From the NCBI RefSeq assembly GCF_014647635.1, contig NZ_BMPO01000009.1:1-64000 (forward strand): DNA of 64,000 nt, read 5' to 3'. Of this stretch, positions 18,048 through 27,560 are shown in pieces (the first letter of the stretch is position 1; each line of letters starts with the position of its first letter). This DNA comes from Pseudomonas matsuisoli (lineage in GTDB: Bacteria; Pseudomonadota; Gammaproteobacteria; Pseudomonadales; Pseudomonadaceae). Under the pieces are notes generated by a model, which worked only from the letters and a program-made list of their open reading frames with translations, searched no databases and had not been told where the DNA came from. The translations under genes and the position numbers were made by a program.

Positions 18048-18142
18048 ATAAAGCAGTCTATGACTAGGCTGGCGGCGCCTGACTCGAAACGAGCTGCGCT
18101 GAATGATATAGGTTCCCTGCCAAGGGTTACTGAGGAGCACGC

Positions 18143-18658
18143 ATGACCAAACAGAACGCCTTTTCTCGGGAAGACCTGCTGCGCTGCAGTCGCGGCGAGC
18201 TATTCGGCCCGGGTAATGCGCAACTACCTGCCCCCAACATGCTGATGATCGATCGAATCGTTCATATCAGTGAGACCGGCGGGAAGTATGGCAAGGGCGA
18301 AATCGTGGCTGAACTCGATATCCATCCGGATCTCTGGTTCTTTGGCTGCCACTTCGAAGGTGACCCTGTAATGCCGGGCTGCCTGGGTTTGGATGCCATG
18401 TGGCAGTTGGTAGGCTTCTATCTTGGTTGGCAAGGAAATCCCGGCCGTGGCCGCGCACTAGGCTCGGGTGAAGTGAAGTTTTTTGGTCAGGTTCTGCCCA
18501 CGGCCAAGAAGGTTACCTATAACATCCACATCAAACGTACGATCAGTCGCTCGTTGATCCTCGGCATCGCTGACGGCAATGTCGCCGTGGATGGGCGTGA
18601 AATCTACAGTGCAGAAGGCCTGCGTGTCGGCCTGTTCACCTCTACAGACAGTTTCTGA
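18143..18658 (+). CDS. fabA: 3-hydroxydecanoyl-ACP dehydratase/isomerase
   Basis: The 171-residue enzyme dehydrates 3-hydroxydecanoyl-ACP and isomerises the trans-2 product to cis-3-decenoyl-ACP, the branch point to unsaturated fatty acids. The hot-dog-fold active site is visible: His in [20 protein letters not shown] (about residue 71) and the catalytic Asp in GLDAMWQ. TGAGGAG precedes the ATG. FabB follows 11 bases after the stop, forming the classic fabAB operon. Confidence 0.97.
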   Translation: MTKQNAFSREDLLRCSRGELFGPGNAQLPAPNMLMIDRIVHISETGGKYGKGEIVAELDIHPDLWFFGCHFEGDPVMPGCLGLDAMWQLVGFYLGWQGNPGRGRALGSGEVKFFGQVLPTAKKVTYNIHIKRTISRSLILGIADGNVAVDGREIYSAEGLRVGLFTSTDSF

Positions 18659-18669
18659 AGGACTCTTCA

Positions 18670-19887
18670 ATGCGCCGCGTCGTGATCACTGGCCTAGGCA
18701 TCGTTTCTTGCCTGGGTACTGACCAAGAAGCCGTTTCCAACAGCCTGCGTACCAGCAAGCCCGGAATTCGTTTCAACCCTTCCTATGCTGAAGTAGGAAT
18801 GCGTAGCCATGTCTCCGGCTCCGTGGACCTGAATCTCGAAGAGCTGATCGACCGCAAGCTGTATCGCTTCATGGGCGATGCGGCGGCTTATGCCTATCTT
18901 TCGATGCAGCAGGCGATCGCGGATTCCGGCCTCACGCCAGAGCAGGTTTCGAACCCGAGAACCGGCCTGATCGCAGGTTCGGGGGGAGCGTCCACGCTGA
19001 ACCAGATGGAAGCCATCGACACGCTACGCGAAAAAGGCGTCAAACGCGTCGGGCCGTACCGAGTGACGCGCACCATGGGCAGCACGGTGTCTGCGTGCCT
19101 GGCCACGCCCTTCCAGATCAAAGGCATCAACTACTCCATCTCGTCCGCATGCGCAACGAGCGCCCACTGCATTGGCAGTGCCATGGAGCAGATTCAGCTG
19201 GGCAAACAGGATGTTGTTTTCGCCGGTGGCGGCGAAGAAGAACACTGGAGCCAGAGCTGCCTGTTCGACGCCATGGGTGCGTTGTCCACTCAATACAACG
19301 AGACACCAGAAAAAGCCTCCCGCGCCTACGACGCCAAACGCGATGGATTCGTCATCGCAGGTGGTGGTGGCATGGTAGTAGTCGAAGAGCTCGAGCACGC
19401 ACTCAAGCGTGGCGCGAAGATCTACGCCGAGATCGTCGGCTACGGCGCGACGTCCGACGGTTACGACATGGTCGCCCCAAGTGGTGAAGGTGCGCTGCGC
19501 TGCATGCAGCAAGCGATGGCGACGGTCGATTCGCCTATCGACTATCTCAACACCCATGGCACTTCGACGCCGGTTGGCGACGTTGCGGAAGTAAAAGCGG
19601 TCCGCAACATGTTTGGCGACAAGGCCCCCGCTATCAGCTCTACGAAGAGCCTTTCGGGCCACTCGCTGGGCGCGGCAGGCGTTCAGGAAGCAATCTACTG
19701 CCTGCTGATGATGCAGGGAGACTTCATGGCCGGTTCGGCGAACATCGACGAACTGGATCCCGAAGTTGCGGATCTTCCGATCCTGCGCGAGACCCGTGAG
19801 AACGCTGGAATCACTACCGTCATGAGCAACAGCTTCGGGTTTGGTGGCACCAACGCCACGCTGGTGCTCAAGCGATTTAGCAGCTGA
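18670..19887 (+). CDS. fabB: 3-oxoacyl-ACP synthase I
   Basis: The 405-residue condensing enzyme elongates the cis-3-decenoyl-ACP made by FabA. The nucleophile Cys is in [11 protein letters not shown] (about residue 163), the first catalytic His is in [11 protein letters not shown], the Lys/His part of the triad is in [15 protein letters not shown], and [10 protein letters not shown] closes the active site. It is co-transcribed with fabA and is followed directly by a strong terminator. Confidence 0.97.
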   Translation: MRRVVITGLGIVSCLGTDQEAVSNSLRTSKPGIRFNPSYAEVGMRSHVSGSVDLNLEELIDRKLYRFMGDAAAYAYLSMQQAIADSGLTPEQVSNPRTGLIAGSGGASTLNQMEAIDTLREKGVKRVGPYRVTRTMGSTVSACLATPFQIKGINYSISSACATSAHCIGSAMEQIQLGKQDVVFAGGGEEEHWSQSCLFDAMGALSTQYNETPEKASRAYDAKRDGFVIAGGGGMVVVEELEHALKRGAKIYAEIVGYGATSDGYDMVAPSGEGALRCMQQAMATVDSPIDYLNTHGTSTPVGDVAEVKAVRNMFGDKAPAISSTKSLSGHSLGAAGVQEAIYCLLMMQGDFMAGSANIDELDPEVADLPILRETRENAGITTVMSNSFGFGGTNATLVLKRFSS

Positions 19888-19902
19888 CACTGACGTGGTC
19901 AC

Positions 19903-19932
19903 AAAAAAGGCGCCTTCTGGGCGCCTTTTTTT
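19903..19932. terminator. Bidirectional terminator between fabB and the HD-GYP regulator
   Basis: AAAAAAGGCGCC at 19903-19914 pairs with GGCGCCTTTTTT at 19920-19931, with a TTCTG loop. T-runs flank both sides, so it can stop convergent transcripts. The stop codon of the reverse-strand regulator gene lies within its edge at 19931. Confidence 0.9.
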
Positions 19933-20956
19933 AAGCTACAGAAATGCCATCTTGCGGGTCTGACTCGGTATCGGGCCACCGCGCGCGAATCTCCCTAATT
20001 GCCGGCAGTTGCTGCAGAAACAAGTCTACCAGCCGGGGATCGAAATGCTTCCCACGTTCGCGGATCAGCAAATCGACAGCCTCAATCTCCGGCCACGCAG
20101 CCTTGTAAGGCCGGATGCTGGTCAGTGCATCGAACACATCGGCGATTGCCACGATGCGCCCCTCCAAAGGTATCTCTTCGCCCTTGAGGCCATTTGGGTA
20201 GCCTGTTCCGTCCCATTTTTCGTGATGAGTCAAGGCGACGACCCGCGCCGTCTTTAGCAGCCCGCGCTCATGAGTCCCGATGATCTCGGCGCCAATTTCG
20301 ACGTGGCGGCGCATGATCGCCCACTCCTGGTCATCGAGCTTGCCGTGCTTTTGTAACACCCGATCAGGAATGCCAATCTTGCCAATATCATGCATTGGCG
20401 CCGCATGAAGCAGATCGTCCGCGTCCGCTTCGCTAAAACCCGCCGCCAACGCGAGGATCTTCGAATAGTGGCTCATACGTAATACATGAAGCCCGGTTTC
20501 GTTGTCTTTGTACTCGGCCGCAATGCCTAGACATTGCACAATTTGCAAACGACTTTCCCGGAGCTCTTCGGCCCTGACCAACGAAAGGTGGGCCCTGACG
20601 CGCGCGCGCACGACCGGCGCGCTGACGGGCTTGGCGATGTAGTCGACCGCACCGGCATCAAAGCCTTTGGTTTCATCGTCCACATCGCTCAACGCCGTGA
20701 CGAAGATCACTGGAATGGCCGCCGTGATCCGGGTGTGCTTCAACCGAACACAGGCCTCATAACCCGTCATACCGGGCATCATGACGTCCATCAGGATCAA
20801 GTCAGGCTGTTCCCGCTCCGCAAGTTCCAACGCGCGAGCGCCGTCCTTGGCAAAGAACAGGCGATATGAATCCTGCAAAATCTGCCGTAAAACCTGGAGG
20901 TTCAGCGGTTCATCGTCCACCAGCAGCAGTTTGGGACGGTTATCAGCAGGACTCAT
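19931..20956 (-). CDS. Response regulator with HD-GYP domain (predicted c-di-GMP phosphodiesterase)
   Basis: The 341-residue protein has an N-terminal receiver domain with the phospho-acceptor Asp57 in LILMDVMMPGMTGYEA. A C-terminal HD-GYP domain follows: HD pair in APMHDIGKIGIPDRVL, later HHEKWDGTGYPNGLKGEEIP with the GYP motif, and IVAIADVFDALTS. HD-GYP enzymes hydrolyse cyclic di-GMP; the key residues are present, so activity is likely. Its ATG overlaps the stop of the upstream hybrid kinase (ATGA), making the pair translationally coupled and very probably cognate. Confidence 0.93.
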   Translation of the reverse strand: MSPADNRPKLLLVDDEPLNLQVLRQILQDSYRLFFAKDGARALELAEREQPDLILMDVMMPGMTGYEACVRLKHTRITAAIPVIFVTALSDVDDETKGFDAGAVDYIAKPVSAPVVRARVRAHLSLVRAEELRESRLQIVQCLGIAAEYKDNETGLHVLRMSHYSKILALAAGFSEADADDLLHAAPMHDIGKIGIPDRVLQKHGKLDDQEWAIMRRHVEIGAEIIGTHERGLLKTARVVALTHHEKWDGTGYPNGLKGEEIPLEGRIVAIADVFDALTSIRPYKAAWPEIEAVDLLIRERGKHFDPRLVDLFLQQLPAIREIRARWPDTESDPQDGISVA

Positions 20957-23900
20957 CGAACGGCCTCTTCAGTTTGGCTGCGCAGCTCATCGATCAATGT
21001 TCCCAACAACACCTCTGCCTGCGAAAAATCGAACTCATTGATGGCCCGGTCCAGCTCATCCACCATGTCGCGGCGCCCCTGCCCCATCATCTGTTCGATA
21101 AACGATTCAAACAGCTGCTCATCCAATTCGCCTCGCTGGAAATGAGCGCGCAACTGTTGAGCAATGGTGATAAGAGAGGCCTTATCCAATGACGTGGCTG
21201 GCTTGGAAGACACTTCGGTCGCATTGAAATCTTCCAGCTCCCGCCCTAGCGATAGAAATGCGTTTTCCAATTCCCGGATAAGCACGTCGGTTGGCCGCGC
21301 TTTCGGCTTACCGCGAAACGCGTGCTCGAGCTGTCCGGCAAGTTTGCAAATCTGCACGAGTGAAAGATTGCCAGACGTCCCGCGAATACGATGAATGGAT
21401 TCGGACGCCTCCACGAACAGGCCCTTACCATTCATGTCGGCAATAGCGGCAGCTGCATCACGGTTGTCGTTGTAAAACCGCTGAACCGCTGTAAGCAGTT
21501 TTTCGCGGGTACCCCATAGCTGCAGCCCCTGCCCCCAATCAATGATGGCATGCGGATCCTCGGCTTCCGCGGTAGCGAGCACGCCTGGGAAATCCAGGCC
21601 ACGCTGGATGACACGACTGATCTCCCACATCAGCTTATCGACTTCGAGGGGTTTCGAAGCGAAGCCATCCATCCCAGCCTCTCGAGCTGCAATTCGGTCC
21701 TCTTCGAGCACGCTTGCGGTCAAGGCAATGATCGGCACTCTAGGCATTTGCGCTGAAGCTTCGGCCAGGCGGATGCGCCGAGAGGCCTCCAGCCCATCCG
21801 TCGTCGGCATCTGGACATCCAGCAATAGCACGTCGAACGTCTCCCGATGGAACGCTTCAAGCACCTCGTCACCGTTGCGCGCTGTGACGACCGTGTGGCC
21901 TCGTCGGCCCAGACTCAAACTCAGCAGCTGTAAGTTTTGCGGCACATCGTCCGCAGCAAGAATATGCAACGGCGAAAGATGCTCAGCTGTACCGTTCGAA
22001 CGCTCTGGGGTTCCGGACGCGGTAGCAAGCGGAAGATAGACATGAAAAACACTCCCCTCGCCCAGCGTACTCTCGACGTTCATTCGCCCCTTCATGAGGT
22101 CAATCAATTGCTGCGCGATCGTCGTCCCCAGGCCGGTTCCACCAAAGCGCCGACTCATCGACGCGTCCGCCTGGGCAAATGGCGCGAAGATGCGCTCCAT
22201 GCGATCCTCGGCGATGCCTATGCCGGTGTCACGCACTGCGATATGAACCTCGTGCCCATCGGACGAAACCTCCAGGCGCACGCCGCCTTGCTCGGTAAAT
22301 TTCACTGCGTTGCCGACGAGGTTGGTCAGCACCTGCTGTATGCGCAAGGGATCGCCATTGAAATAGCGGGCAAGACCGGGCTGATAGTCCAGCGTCAACA
22401 CCAAGCCCTTCGCTTTAGCACCCAAGCGAAGCGAGGTGCAGATATGCTGGCACAGGTCGTACAGTGAAAAATCGATCTGCTCCAGTTCCAGCGCACCCTT
22501 CTCGAGTTTGGCGGTATCGAGAATATCGTTCAGCAAGCCGAGCAACGAACGCGCCGAATAGCGAACGGTGTTCAGGTGACCACGCTGGGCCTGATCCAGC
22601 GGGCTCTCCAGCAGCAGCTCCGTGAAGCCAATGATCGCGTTCATCGGGGTGCGGATCTCGTGACTCATGTTGGCCAGGAAGGTCGTTTTGGCCGCAGCTG
22701 CGTGTTCAGCGCTTTCCTTCGCCTCGCGAAGCGCCGTTTCCATATCCCGGCGCAGGCTGATATCCGTTGCGAACTTAACGACCTTGAACGGATTACCGTC
22801 GCTATCGAAGATCGGATTGTAGGTCGCCTGGATCCAACGGCTGCGACCATCCTTACCGAGGCGGCGGTATTCGCCTGCATCCAATTCGCCAGCCGTCAGG
22901 CTTCGCCAAAACTCCGCATAAGCGGGGCTTTTCACATAGTCGGGATCGCAGAATATTTCATGGTGCTTGCCAAGAATCTCTTCGAGCCTGTAGCCCATCA
23001 AATCCAGAAAATTCTGGTTCGCGGTCAGAATCGTCCCGCTCATGTCGAACTCGATCACATTGAGGGCCCGGCTGATCGCTCGAACGGTTCCCTCGAACTC
23101 GGCGTTCCGGCGCTTGGTGTCGGTGATATCCAGCATCACCCCATCGATCCAACGCGGCTTCCCGCTGTCGTCGAGTACCACGGTGCCGCTTTCCCAGACC
23201 CAATGTTCGCGACCGCGACTGTCGTGGAGACGGAATTCGACGGTGTAATCACCGCCGTCGGCCTTGGCGTTGGCAACTTTCGCTCTAACCGAACCATAGT
23301 CATCGGCATGGTAGATCGACGGGAATGAACGCCTTCCCTGCCGGAAATCCTCGGCAGGCCAGCCGGTAAGACGCTCGATCCCATCGCTGATGAAGATTAC
23401 CGTGAACGCATCGTTTGCGAGACAGCGAAACGACACCCCGGGGATGTTGCGAATGAGTGAACGATGTTGCTGCTCGCTCTCGCGCAGCGCCCGCTCGATC
23501 TCATTGCGATCGCTCAAATCAGTGATGAACCCGATATAAAGTGTTTGTGTAGGCAAACGGGCCACACCGAGCGCCAACCGCACAGGAACTGCGTGCCCCC
23601 CGAGCGTAATTGCTTGAACCTCTCGCCCCGTCCCGACCCCTCGCCCCCCGTCTATATCACCGATGTTTCGATGAGCAGTTCCTAGCCCAAGACTCGGTAA
23701 GAACTGGCTGATGTTCGAGCCAGCGACGTCGGCAAGCTTGCAGTGGAACAGACGTTCGAACGACGGGTTACCGGACTGGATGACCCCGTCTTCATTGAAG
23801 GTCACAACACCGTCCACTGCGGTTTCGAGGATGGCACGCAAGCGCGCCTCATGCTCGCGGAGTCTCAAATACAACTGGCGAAAGCGAAGCATGCCGTTGG

Positions 23901-24642
23901 CGGTTGCGACAAGAACCGCAAGGGCCAACGCGATCGCTGTGACCGCAGTGGCGAGAAATGCGGCCTCGGAGCTCGATGGATTAACCTCCTCTACCCCAAC
24001 GAATCGCGCAGCAGCCATTCCGGTGTAATGCATGCCGCTGATGGCGAGCCCCATGACCACGCCGCCGCATACCAGGGATTTGTTCGACGACAGCCATCGC
24101 CGCAAACCATAACGAATCCACAAGGCGAGAATGGCTAACCCTACGGCTACCGCGATGGAAAGTGCGAACCCAAAAGGGTCATAACGCAGCAGCGGGGCCA
24201 TGCGCATCGCCGCCATGCCGCTGTAATGCATCGCGCCAATTCCGGCCCCCACGAGTACACCGCCGATGACCAGTTGCGCAGCGGTCACCCGGCGCCGGGT
24301 CAATATGTGCAGCGCGACCCATGACGCGGCAAGGCTGGGTAGCAGCGACAGAAGCGTTAGGCCAGGGGAATAAGACACGCTGGCGCAAAAACTAAACGCC
24401 AGCATGCCAATGAAGTGCATCGACCAAATGCCGCCGGCCAGCGCGATCGATCCGCTGATAAGCGAGAAATGCCGATGAGATGCACTTTGTGTGGCCTTCG
24501 CGATGCCGGCGACTTGCAGCGCCATCATCGACGACAGTACTGCAACTACGAGTGACGTGAAGACCAGCCAAGGATCATAGCTGCCGTAAAGCAGCAGGCC
24601 CTGGGTTTCAGAAGAATAGAAGAACTTATCCAGATACTGCAT
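20953..24642 (-). CDS. MHYT-PAS hybrid sensor histidine kinase with REC and Hpt domains
   Basis: This 1229-residue inner-membrane kinase starts at the ATG at 24642 (GGAG upstream). Residues 20-250 form a seven-helix MHYT domain with motifs MHFIGM, MHYSGM and MHYTGM near 75, 138 and 204; such domains are proposed to bind copper and sense oxygen, CO or NO. Three PAS domains span about 268-635. HisKA follows with His661 in MSHEIRTPMNA, then the ATPase domain with DTGIGI and GGTGLGTTIAQQ. A receiver has Asp942 in LLLDVQMPTTDG, and an Hpt domain has His near 1084 in IHRIRGTSGNL. It thus carries a full phosphorelay, presumably ending on the HD-GYP regulator that overlaps its stop. Confidence 0.93.
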   Translation of the reverse strand: MQYLDKFFYSSETQGLLLYGSYDPWLVFTSLVVAVLSSMMALQVAGIAKATQSASHRHFSLISGSIALAGGIWSMHFIGMLAFSFCASVSYSPGLTLLSLLPSLAASWVALHILTRRRVTAAQLVIGGVLVGAGIGAMHYSGMAAMRMAPLLRYDPFGFALSIAVAVGLAILALWIRYGLRRWLSSNKSLVCGGVVMGLAISGMHYTGMAAARFVGVEEVNPSSSEAAFLATAVTAIALALAVLVATANGMLRFRQLYLRLREHEARLRAILETAVDGVVTFNEDGVIQSGNPSFERLFHCKLADVAGSNISQFLPSLGLGTAHRNIGDIDGGRGVGTGREVQAITLGGHAVPVRLALGVARLPTQTLYIGFITDLSDRNEIERALRESEQQHRSLIRNIPGVSFRCLANDAFTVIFISDGIERLTGWPAEDFRQGRRSFPSIYHADDYGSVRAKVANAKADGGDYTVEFRLHDSRGREHWVWESGTVVLDDSGKPRWIDGVMLDITDTKRRNAEFEGTVRAISRALNVIEFDMSGTILTANQNFLDLMGYRLEEILGKHHEIFCDPDYVKSPAYAEFWRSLTAGELDAGEYRRLGKDGRSRWIQATYNPIFDSDGNPFKVVKFATDISLRRDMETALREAKESAEHAAAAKTTFLANMSHEIRTPMNAIIGFTELLLESPLDQAQRGHLNTVRYSARSLLGLLNDILDTAKLEKGALELEQIDFSLYDLCQHICTSLRLGAKAKGLVLTLDYQPGLARYFNGDPLRIQQVLTNLVGNAVKFTEQGGVRLEVSSDGHEVHIAVRDTGIGIAEDRMERIFAPFAQADASMSRRFGGTGLGTTIAQQLIDLMKGRMNVESTLGEGSVFHVYLPLATASGTPERSNGTAEHLSPLHILAADDVPQNLQLLSLSLGRRGHTVVTARNGDEVLEAFHRETFDVLLLDVQMPTTDGLEASRRIRLAEASAQMPRVPIIALTASVLEEDRIAAREAGMDGFASKPLEVDKLMWEISRVIQRGLDFPGVLATAEAEDPHAIIDWGQGLQLWGTREKLLTAVQRFYNDNRDAAAAIADMNGKGLFVEASESIHRIRGTSGNLSLVQICKLAGQLEHAFRGKPKARPTDVLIRELENAFLSLGRELEDFNATEVSSKPATSLDKASLITIAQQLRAHFQRGELDEQLFESFIEQMMGQGRRDMVDELDRAINEFDFSQAEVLLGTLIDELRSQTEEAVR

Positions 24643-24842
24643 TACTGCTCCGAGGCCTTCTCTGCGCAGTGACAACACGTGTGGAGTAACATCGGCGACC
24701 TTCTAGGAGCGCTTACGCACCAAACATTTGCTTAGGTTCTGCGCGGCGCGCAATTAAATAGCCATAACCCGGAAAGCTCAAGCCCGCCGCATGGCACCCT
24801 GCGGGCTGGGGGCATCATCGTTTTATCGGCAGCCAGGGGTAG

Positions 24843-24977
24843 ATGCTTAGCCAATCCGACGAAGCGGCCCGGCACATGATCAAGCGAGCCCGATGTGAGG
24901 ACGTGGCCCCTGCCGTTTCCCCTTCGCCCAAAGCCGACTTTTGCGAAATCGATTATCCAAACATTAGCGTGCCATAA
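24843..24977 (+). CDS. Possible 44-residue ORF, hypothetical
   Basis: An ATG at 24843 with GGGG four bases upstream opens a 44-codon frame ending at TAA 24975-24977, five bases before the htpG terminator stem. The product is hydrophilic, begins MLSQSDEAARHMIKRARCED, and has two cysteines. It resembles no family I know and could be chance. It is the only coding-like content in the 390-base gap between the hybrid kinase start and the htpG stop; the rest of that gap holds the kinase promoter and the terminator. Confidence 0.25.
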   Translation: MLSQSDEAARHMIKRARCEDVAPAVSPSPKADFCEIDYPNISVP

Positions 24978-24982
24978 CGAAA

Positions 24983-25013
24983 AAAGCCCACCGACATCGC
25001 ATCGGTGGGCTTT
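24983..25013 (-). terminator. Rho-independent terminator of htpG
   Basis: AAAGCCCACCGA at 24983-24994 and TCGGTGGGCTTT at 25002-25013 form a perfect 12-base-pair stem with a seven-base loop. Read on the reverse strand it is followed by a run of T. It lies 20 bases past the htpG stop. Confidence 0.92.
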
Positions 25014-25032
25014 CTACGTCACTCCCCAGTAA

Positions 25033-26937
25033 TCAGGCGGAGAGTTCGACCAGCAGCTTGTTCAATCGGCGAACGTAGCTCGCAGGATCTTTCAAGCCGT
25101 CCCCTGCCGCCAATGCGGCCTGATCGAACAGCACGAACGAAAGGTCCGCGAAGCGATCCTCGTCAGGCTCGGCATCAAGTTTCTCGATCAGCGGGTGCGC
25201 TGGATTGATTTCGAAGATCGGCTTGGAGTCAGGCACCTTCTGCCCGCTGGCTTCGAGAATCTGGCGCATCTGCAAGCCAAGATCCTGCTCGCCAATCGCC
25301 AGAATCGCTGGGGAATCGGTCAGGCGGTGCGATACGCGCACTTCGGCCACCTGCTCGCCCAAGACGCCTTTCAGGCGCTCGACCAGGCTTTCCTTCGATT
25401 TCGCGACTTCTTCCTGGGCCTTCTTGTCCTCTTCGCTATCAAGCTTGCCAAGGTCAAGATCGCCACGAGCGACATCCGCCAGCTGCTTGCCGTCGAACTC
25501 GGTGAGATAGCTCATCAACCATTCATCGATACGATCGGTCAGCAGCAACACTTCGATGCCCTTCTTGCGGAAGACTTCGAGGTGCGGACTGTTACGGACC
25601 TGCGCGTAGGATTCGCCGGTGAGGTAGTAGACCTTGTCCTGCCCTTCCTTCATGCGGCCAATGTAGTCGGCGAGCGATACGGATTGTTCGCCTGACTCGT
25701 CGCTGGTGGAGGAGAACCGCAGCAGACCCGCGATCTTCTCCTTGTTGGCGAAATCTTCCGCAGGGCCTTCTTTCAATACCTGGCCGAATGCCTTCCAGAA
25801 CGCCGTGTATTGCTCTGGCTCGTTCTTCGCCAGCTTCTCGAGCATGTCCAGCACGCGCTTGGTCAACGCGGACTTCATGGAATCTACGACCGGCCCGGTT
25901 TGCAGGATTTCCCGCGAGACGTTGAGCGACAGGTCATTCGAGTCGACCACACCCTTGATGAAGCGCAGGTAAAGCGGCAGGAATTGGTCTGCCTGATCCA
26001 TGATGAATACGCGCTGCACGTAGAGCTTCAGGCCCTTCGGCGCCTCGCGCTGATAGAGATCGAACGGCGCGCGTCCTGGGACGTAAAGCAGCGAGGTGTA
26101 TTCGAGCTTGCCTTCGACCTTGTTGTGGCTCCAGGCCAGCGGGTCTTCGAAATCATGGCCGACGTGCTTGTAGAACTCCTTGTATTCCTCGTCCTTGATA
26201 TCGGTGCGCGGGCGAGTCCACAGCGCGCTGGCGCGGTTGACCGTTTCCCACTCGGGTTCGGCCGGTTTGTCCGCTTCCTCGCCGTGGTGCTCTTTTGGCA
26301 GCTCGATCGGCAGAGCGATGTGATCGGAGTACTTTTTGACGATGTTGCGCAGGCGCCAGCCATCGGCAAACTCGTCCTCGCCACTCTTGAGGTGCAGAAC
26401 GATACGGGTGCCGCGCTCGGCCTTCTCGATATTGGCGACATCGAACTCGCCCTCACCCTTCGAGGCCCAGTGCACACCCTCGCTTGCCGCATCTCCAGCA
26501 CGACGAGAATAGACATCGACCTGATCCGCCACGATGAACGCGGAATAGAAGCCCACGCCGAACTGCCCGATCAGGTGCGAATCCTTCTTCTGATCGCCCG
26601 ACAGGTTCTTGAGGAAGTCAGCCGTGCCGGATTTGGCGATCGTTCCGAGGTGAGCGATCACCTCTTCGCGGTTCATGCCGATGCCGTTGTCTTCGAGGGT
26701 GACGGTCTTGGCGTCCTTGTCGAACGACAGACGAATCTTCAGCTCAGCGCCACCTTCCAGCAGTTCGGGCTTGGCCAGAGCTTCGAAGCGAAGTTTGTCG
26801 ACTGCATCCGAAGCGTTGGAAATCAACTCCCGCAGGAAGATCTCCTTGTTGGAGTACAGCGAATGGATCATGAGGTGAAGCAGCTGCTTCACCTCTGTTT
26901 GGAAGCCGAGAGTTTCTTTTTGAGTTTCCGCGCTCAT
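25033..26937 (-). CDS. htpG: Molecular chaperone HtpG (Hsp90)
   Basis: The 634-residue protein is bacterial Hsp90, an ATP-dependent chaperone dimer. The GHKL nucleotide pocket is visible: [40 protein letters not shown] and [11 protein letters not shown]. The middle domain includes NVSREILQ, with the Arg that contacts ATP. The C-terminal domain ends [14 protein letters not shown]. Two ATGs (26943, 26937) are in frame; 26937 has GGAG at the better spacing and fits the family start. A sigma-32 type promoter and a leader hairpin lie directly upstream. Confidence 0.97.
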   Translation of the reverse strand: MSAETQKETLGFQTEVKQLLHLMIHSLYSNKEIFLRELISNASDAVDKLRFEALAKPELLEGGAELKIRLSFDKDAKTVTLEDNGIGMNREEVIAHLGTIAKSGTADFLKNLSGDQKKDSHLIGQFGVGFYSAFIVADQVDVYSRRAGDAASEGVHWASKGEGEFDVANIEKAERGTRIVLHLKSGEDEFADGWRLRNIVKKYSDHIALPIELPKEHHGEEADKPAEPEWETVNRASALWTRPRTDIKDEEYKEFYKHVGHDFEDPLAWSHNKVEGKLEYTSLLYVPGRAPFDLYQREAPKGLKLYVQRVFIMDQADQFLPLYLRFIKGVVDSNDLSLNVSREILQTGPVVDSMKSALTKRVLDMLEKLAKNEPEQYTAFWKAFGQVLKEGPAEDFANKEKIAGLLRFSSTSDESGEQSVSLADYIGRMKEGQDKVYYLTGESYAQVRNSPHLEVFRKKGIEVLLLTDRIDEWLMSYLTEFDGKQLADVARGDLDLGKLDSEEDKKAQEEVAKSKESLVERLKGVLGEQVAEVRVSHRLTDSPAILAIGEQDLGLQMRQILEASGQKVPDSKPIFEINPAHPLIEKLDAEPDEDRFADLSFVLFDQAALAAGDGLKDPASYVRRLNKLLVELSA

Positions 26938-26968
26938 CGTCATCGAACTCCATTGGGATATGGTTGAA

Positions 26969-26989
26969 GCCGCTTACGCATTAAGCGGC
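26969..26989 (-). promoter_or_regulatory. Perfect hairpin at the 5' end of the htpG leader
   Basis: GCCGCTTA at 26969-26976 pairs with TAAGCGGC at 26982-26989, loop CGCAT. With the predicted heat-shock promoter at 27001-27028, the transcript should begin only a few bases upstream of this stem. It could stabilise the mRNA 5' end or respond to temperature; this is inference. Confidence 0.5.
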
Positions 26990-27000
26990 GCATGGACCCA

Positions 27001-27028
27001 AGGTGGGGGCTTCGCTCTACATTTCAAG
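27001..27028 (-). promoter_or_regulatory. Sigma-32 (RpoH) type promoter of htpG
   Basis: On the reverse strand, CTTGAAA (27028-27022) and CCCCACCT (27008-27001) are separated by 13 bases. This closely matches the heat-shock consensus CTTGAAA-N11-16-CCCCATNT, with one fixed base changed in the -10 box. It is well placed for htpG, a known member of RpoH regulons. Confidence 0.8.
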
Positions 27029-27122
27029 TGTTTAGGTCCACGGACTCACACTCGAAAGGAACTCCGAATCAGGGGAAAAATCCAAGTGACATGAATTAGG
27101 AAAGCCACCAAGGAGAGCTTCC

Positions 27123-27398
27123 ATGCAAAAACCCCTACTGTATTCTCTGCTTCTCGCTGCCACACTCGGAATTGCCGCGTGCAATGACTCCCCCGAAGAC
27201 AAGATGGAGAAGGCTCAAGATCACGCTGAGAATGCTCAGGAGCAGATGGAAGACGCTGCTGAAGAGCAGAACAAAGCGGTAGAAGCGACGAAAGACGCTA
27301 ACGAAGATGCGGCGCAACAGGCTGAGGAAAACAACGAGCCAACGCCACCACCCGCAGAAGCGCCATCGGCCGAAACGCCAAAGGGCAGCCAGCTCTAA
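27123..27398 (+). CDS. Small Glu/Ala-rich lipoprotein, hypothetical
   Basis: The 91-residue protein has a lipoprotein signal peptide with lipobox IAAC (Cys20). The mature part is extremely rich in Glu, Ala, Gln, Asp and Lys with a regular helical pattern from about residue 26 to 72, then a proline-rich tail (PTPPPAEAP). It is probably a helical, coiled-coil-like lipoprotein in the outer membrane or periplasm. AAGGAGAG precedes the ATG, and a strong terminator follows, so it is a single-gene unit. No function is known. Confidence 0.8.
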   Translation: MQKPLLYSLLLAATLGIAACNDSPEDKMEKAQDHAENAQEQMEDAAEEQNKAVEATKDANEDAAQQAEENNEPTPPPAEAPSAETPKGSQL

Positions 27399-27400
27399 AT

Positions 27401-27432
27401 AAAAAGCCCGCATGTTCGAATGCGGGCTTTTT
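27401..27432. terminator. Rho-independent terminator after the small lipoprotein gene
   Basis: AAAAAGCCCGCAT (27401-27413) pairs with ATGCGGGCTTTTT (27420-27432) around a GTTCGA loop, with a T-run at the end of the stem. It lies two bases past the stop codon and is nearly symmetrical, so it may work in both directions. Confidence 0.92.
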
Positions 27433-27458
27433 CGTTCTAACGCGACAAGCGTGCAACC

Positions 27459-27487
27459 GTAGGATGGAATCCCGAAGGGCTCCCACC
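27459..27487. repeat. Possible degenerate REP-like hairpin
   Basis: GTAGGATGG at 27459-27467 and CCCACC at 27482-27487 enclose a smaller CCC/GGG pairing. The GTAGG opening and imperfect palindrome resemble extragenic palindromes of pseudomonads. There is one copy only, so the assignment is weak. Confidence 0.25.
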
Positions 27488-27560
27488 GTTTTCCACGGCT
27501 AGCCCACAAGGCGGCGGGGTCAACGGTAGATAACGCAGCTGCGCGACCAACGTTTTGTAG

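Larger units (their letters stand above)
17707..18142. other. Long intergenic region between gpsA and fabA
   Basis: These 436 bases hold the divergent promoters of gpsA and fabA. The fabA side carries a perfect stem-loop at 18013-18033 and an overlapping CRP/Vfr-like palindrome at 18032-18047. Another weak stem (AGCC/GGCT) followed by a T-run lies near 17853-17886. I see no convincing ORF or recognised RNA gene, but a small RNA is not excluded. Confidence 0.5.

Noticed and set aside
25810-26967. Long forward-strand ORF (385 codons) antisense to htpG
   Set aside because: It is the mirror of a highly conserved gene with strong codon bias, has low-complexity Leu/Val/Asp/Gln content, and no ribosome site or family match.
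27433-27560. Possible tRNA or small RNA between the lipoprotein terminator and MAPEG
   Set aside because: No cloverleaf, T-loop GTTC core or 3' CCA-type stem could be formed; only a weak REP-like hairpin is present.
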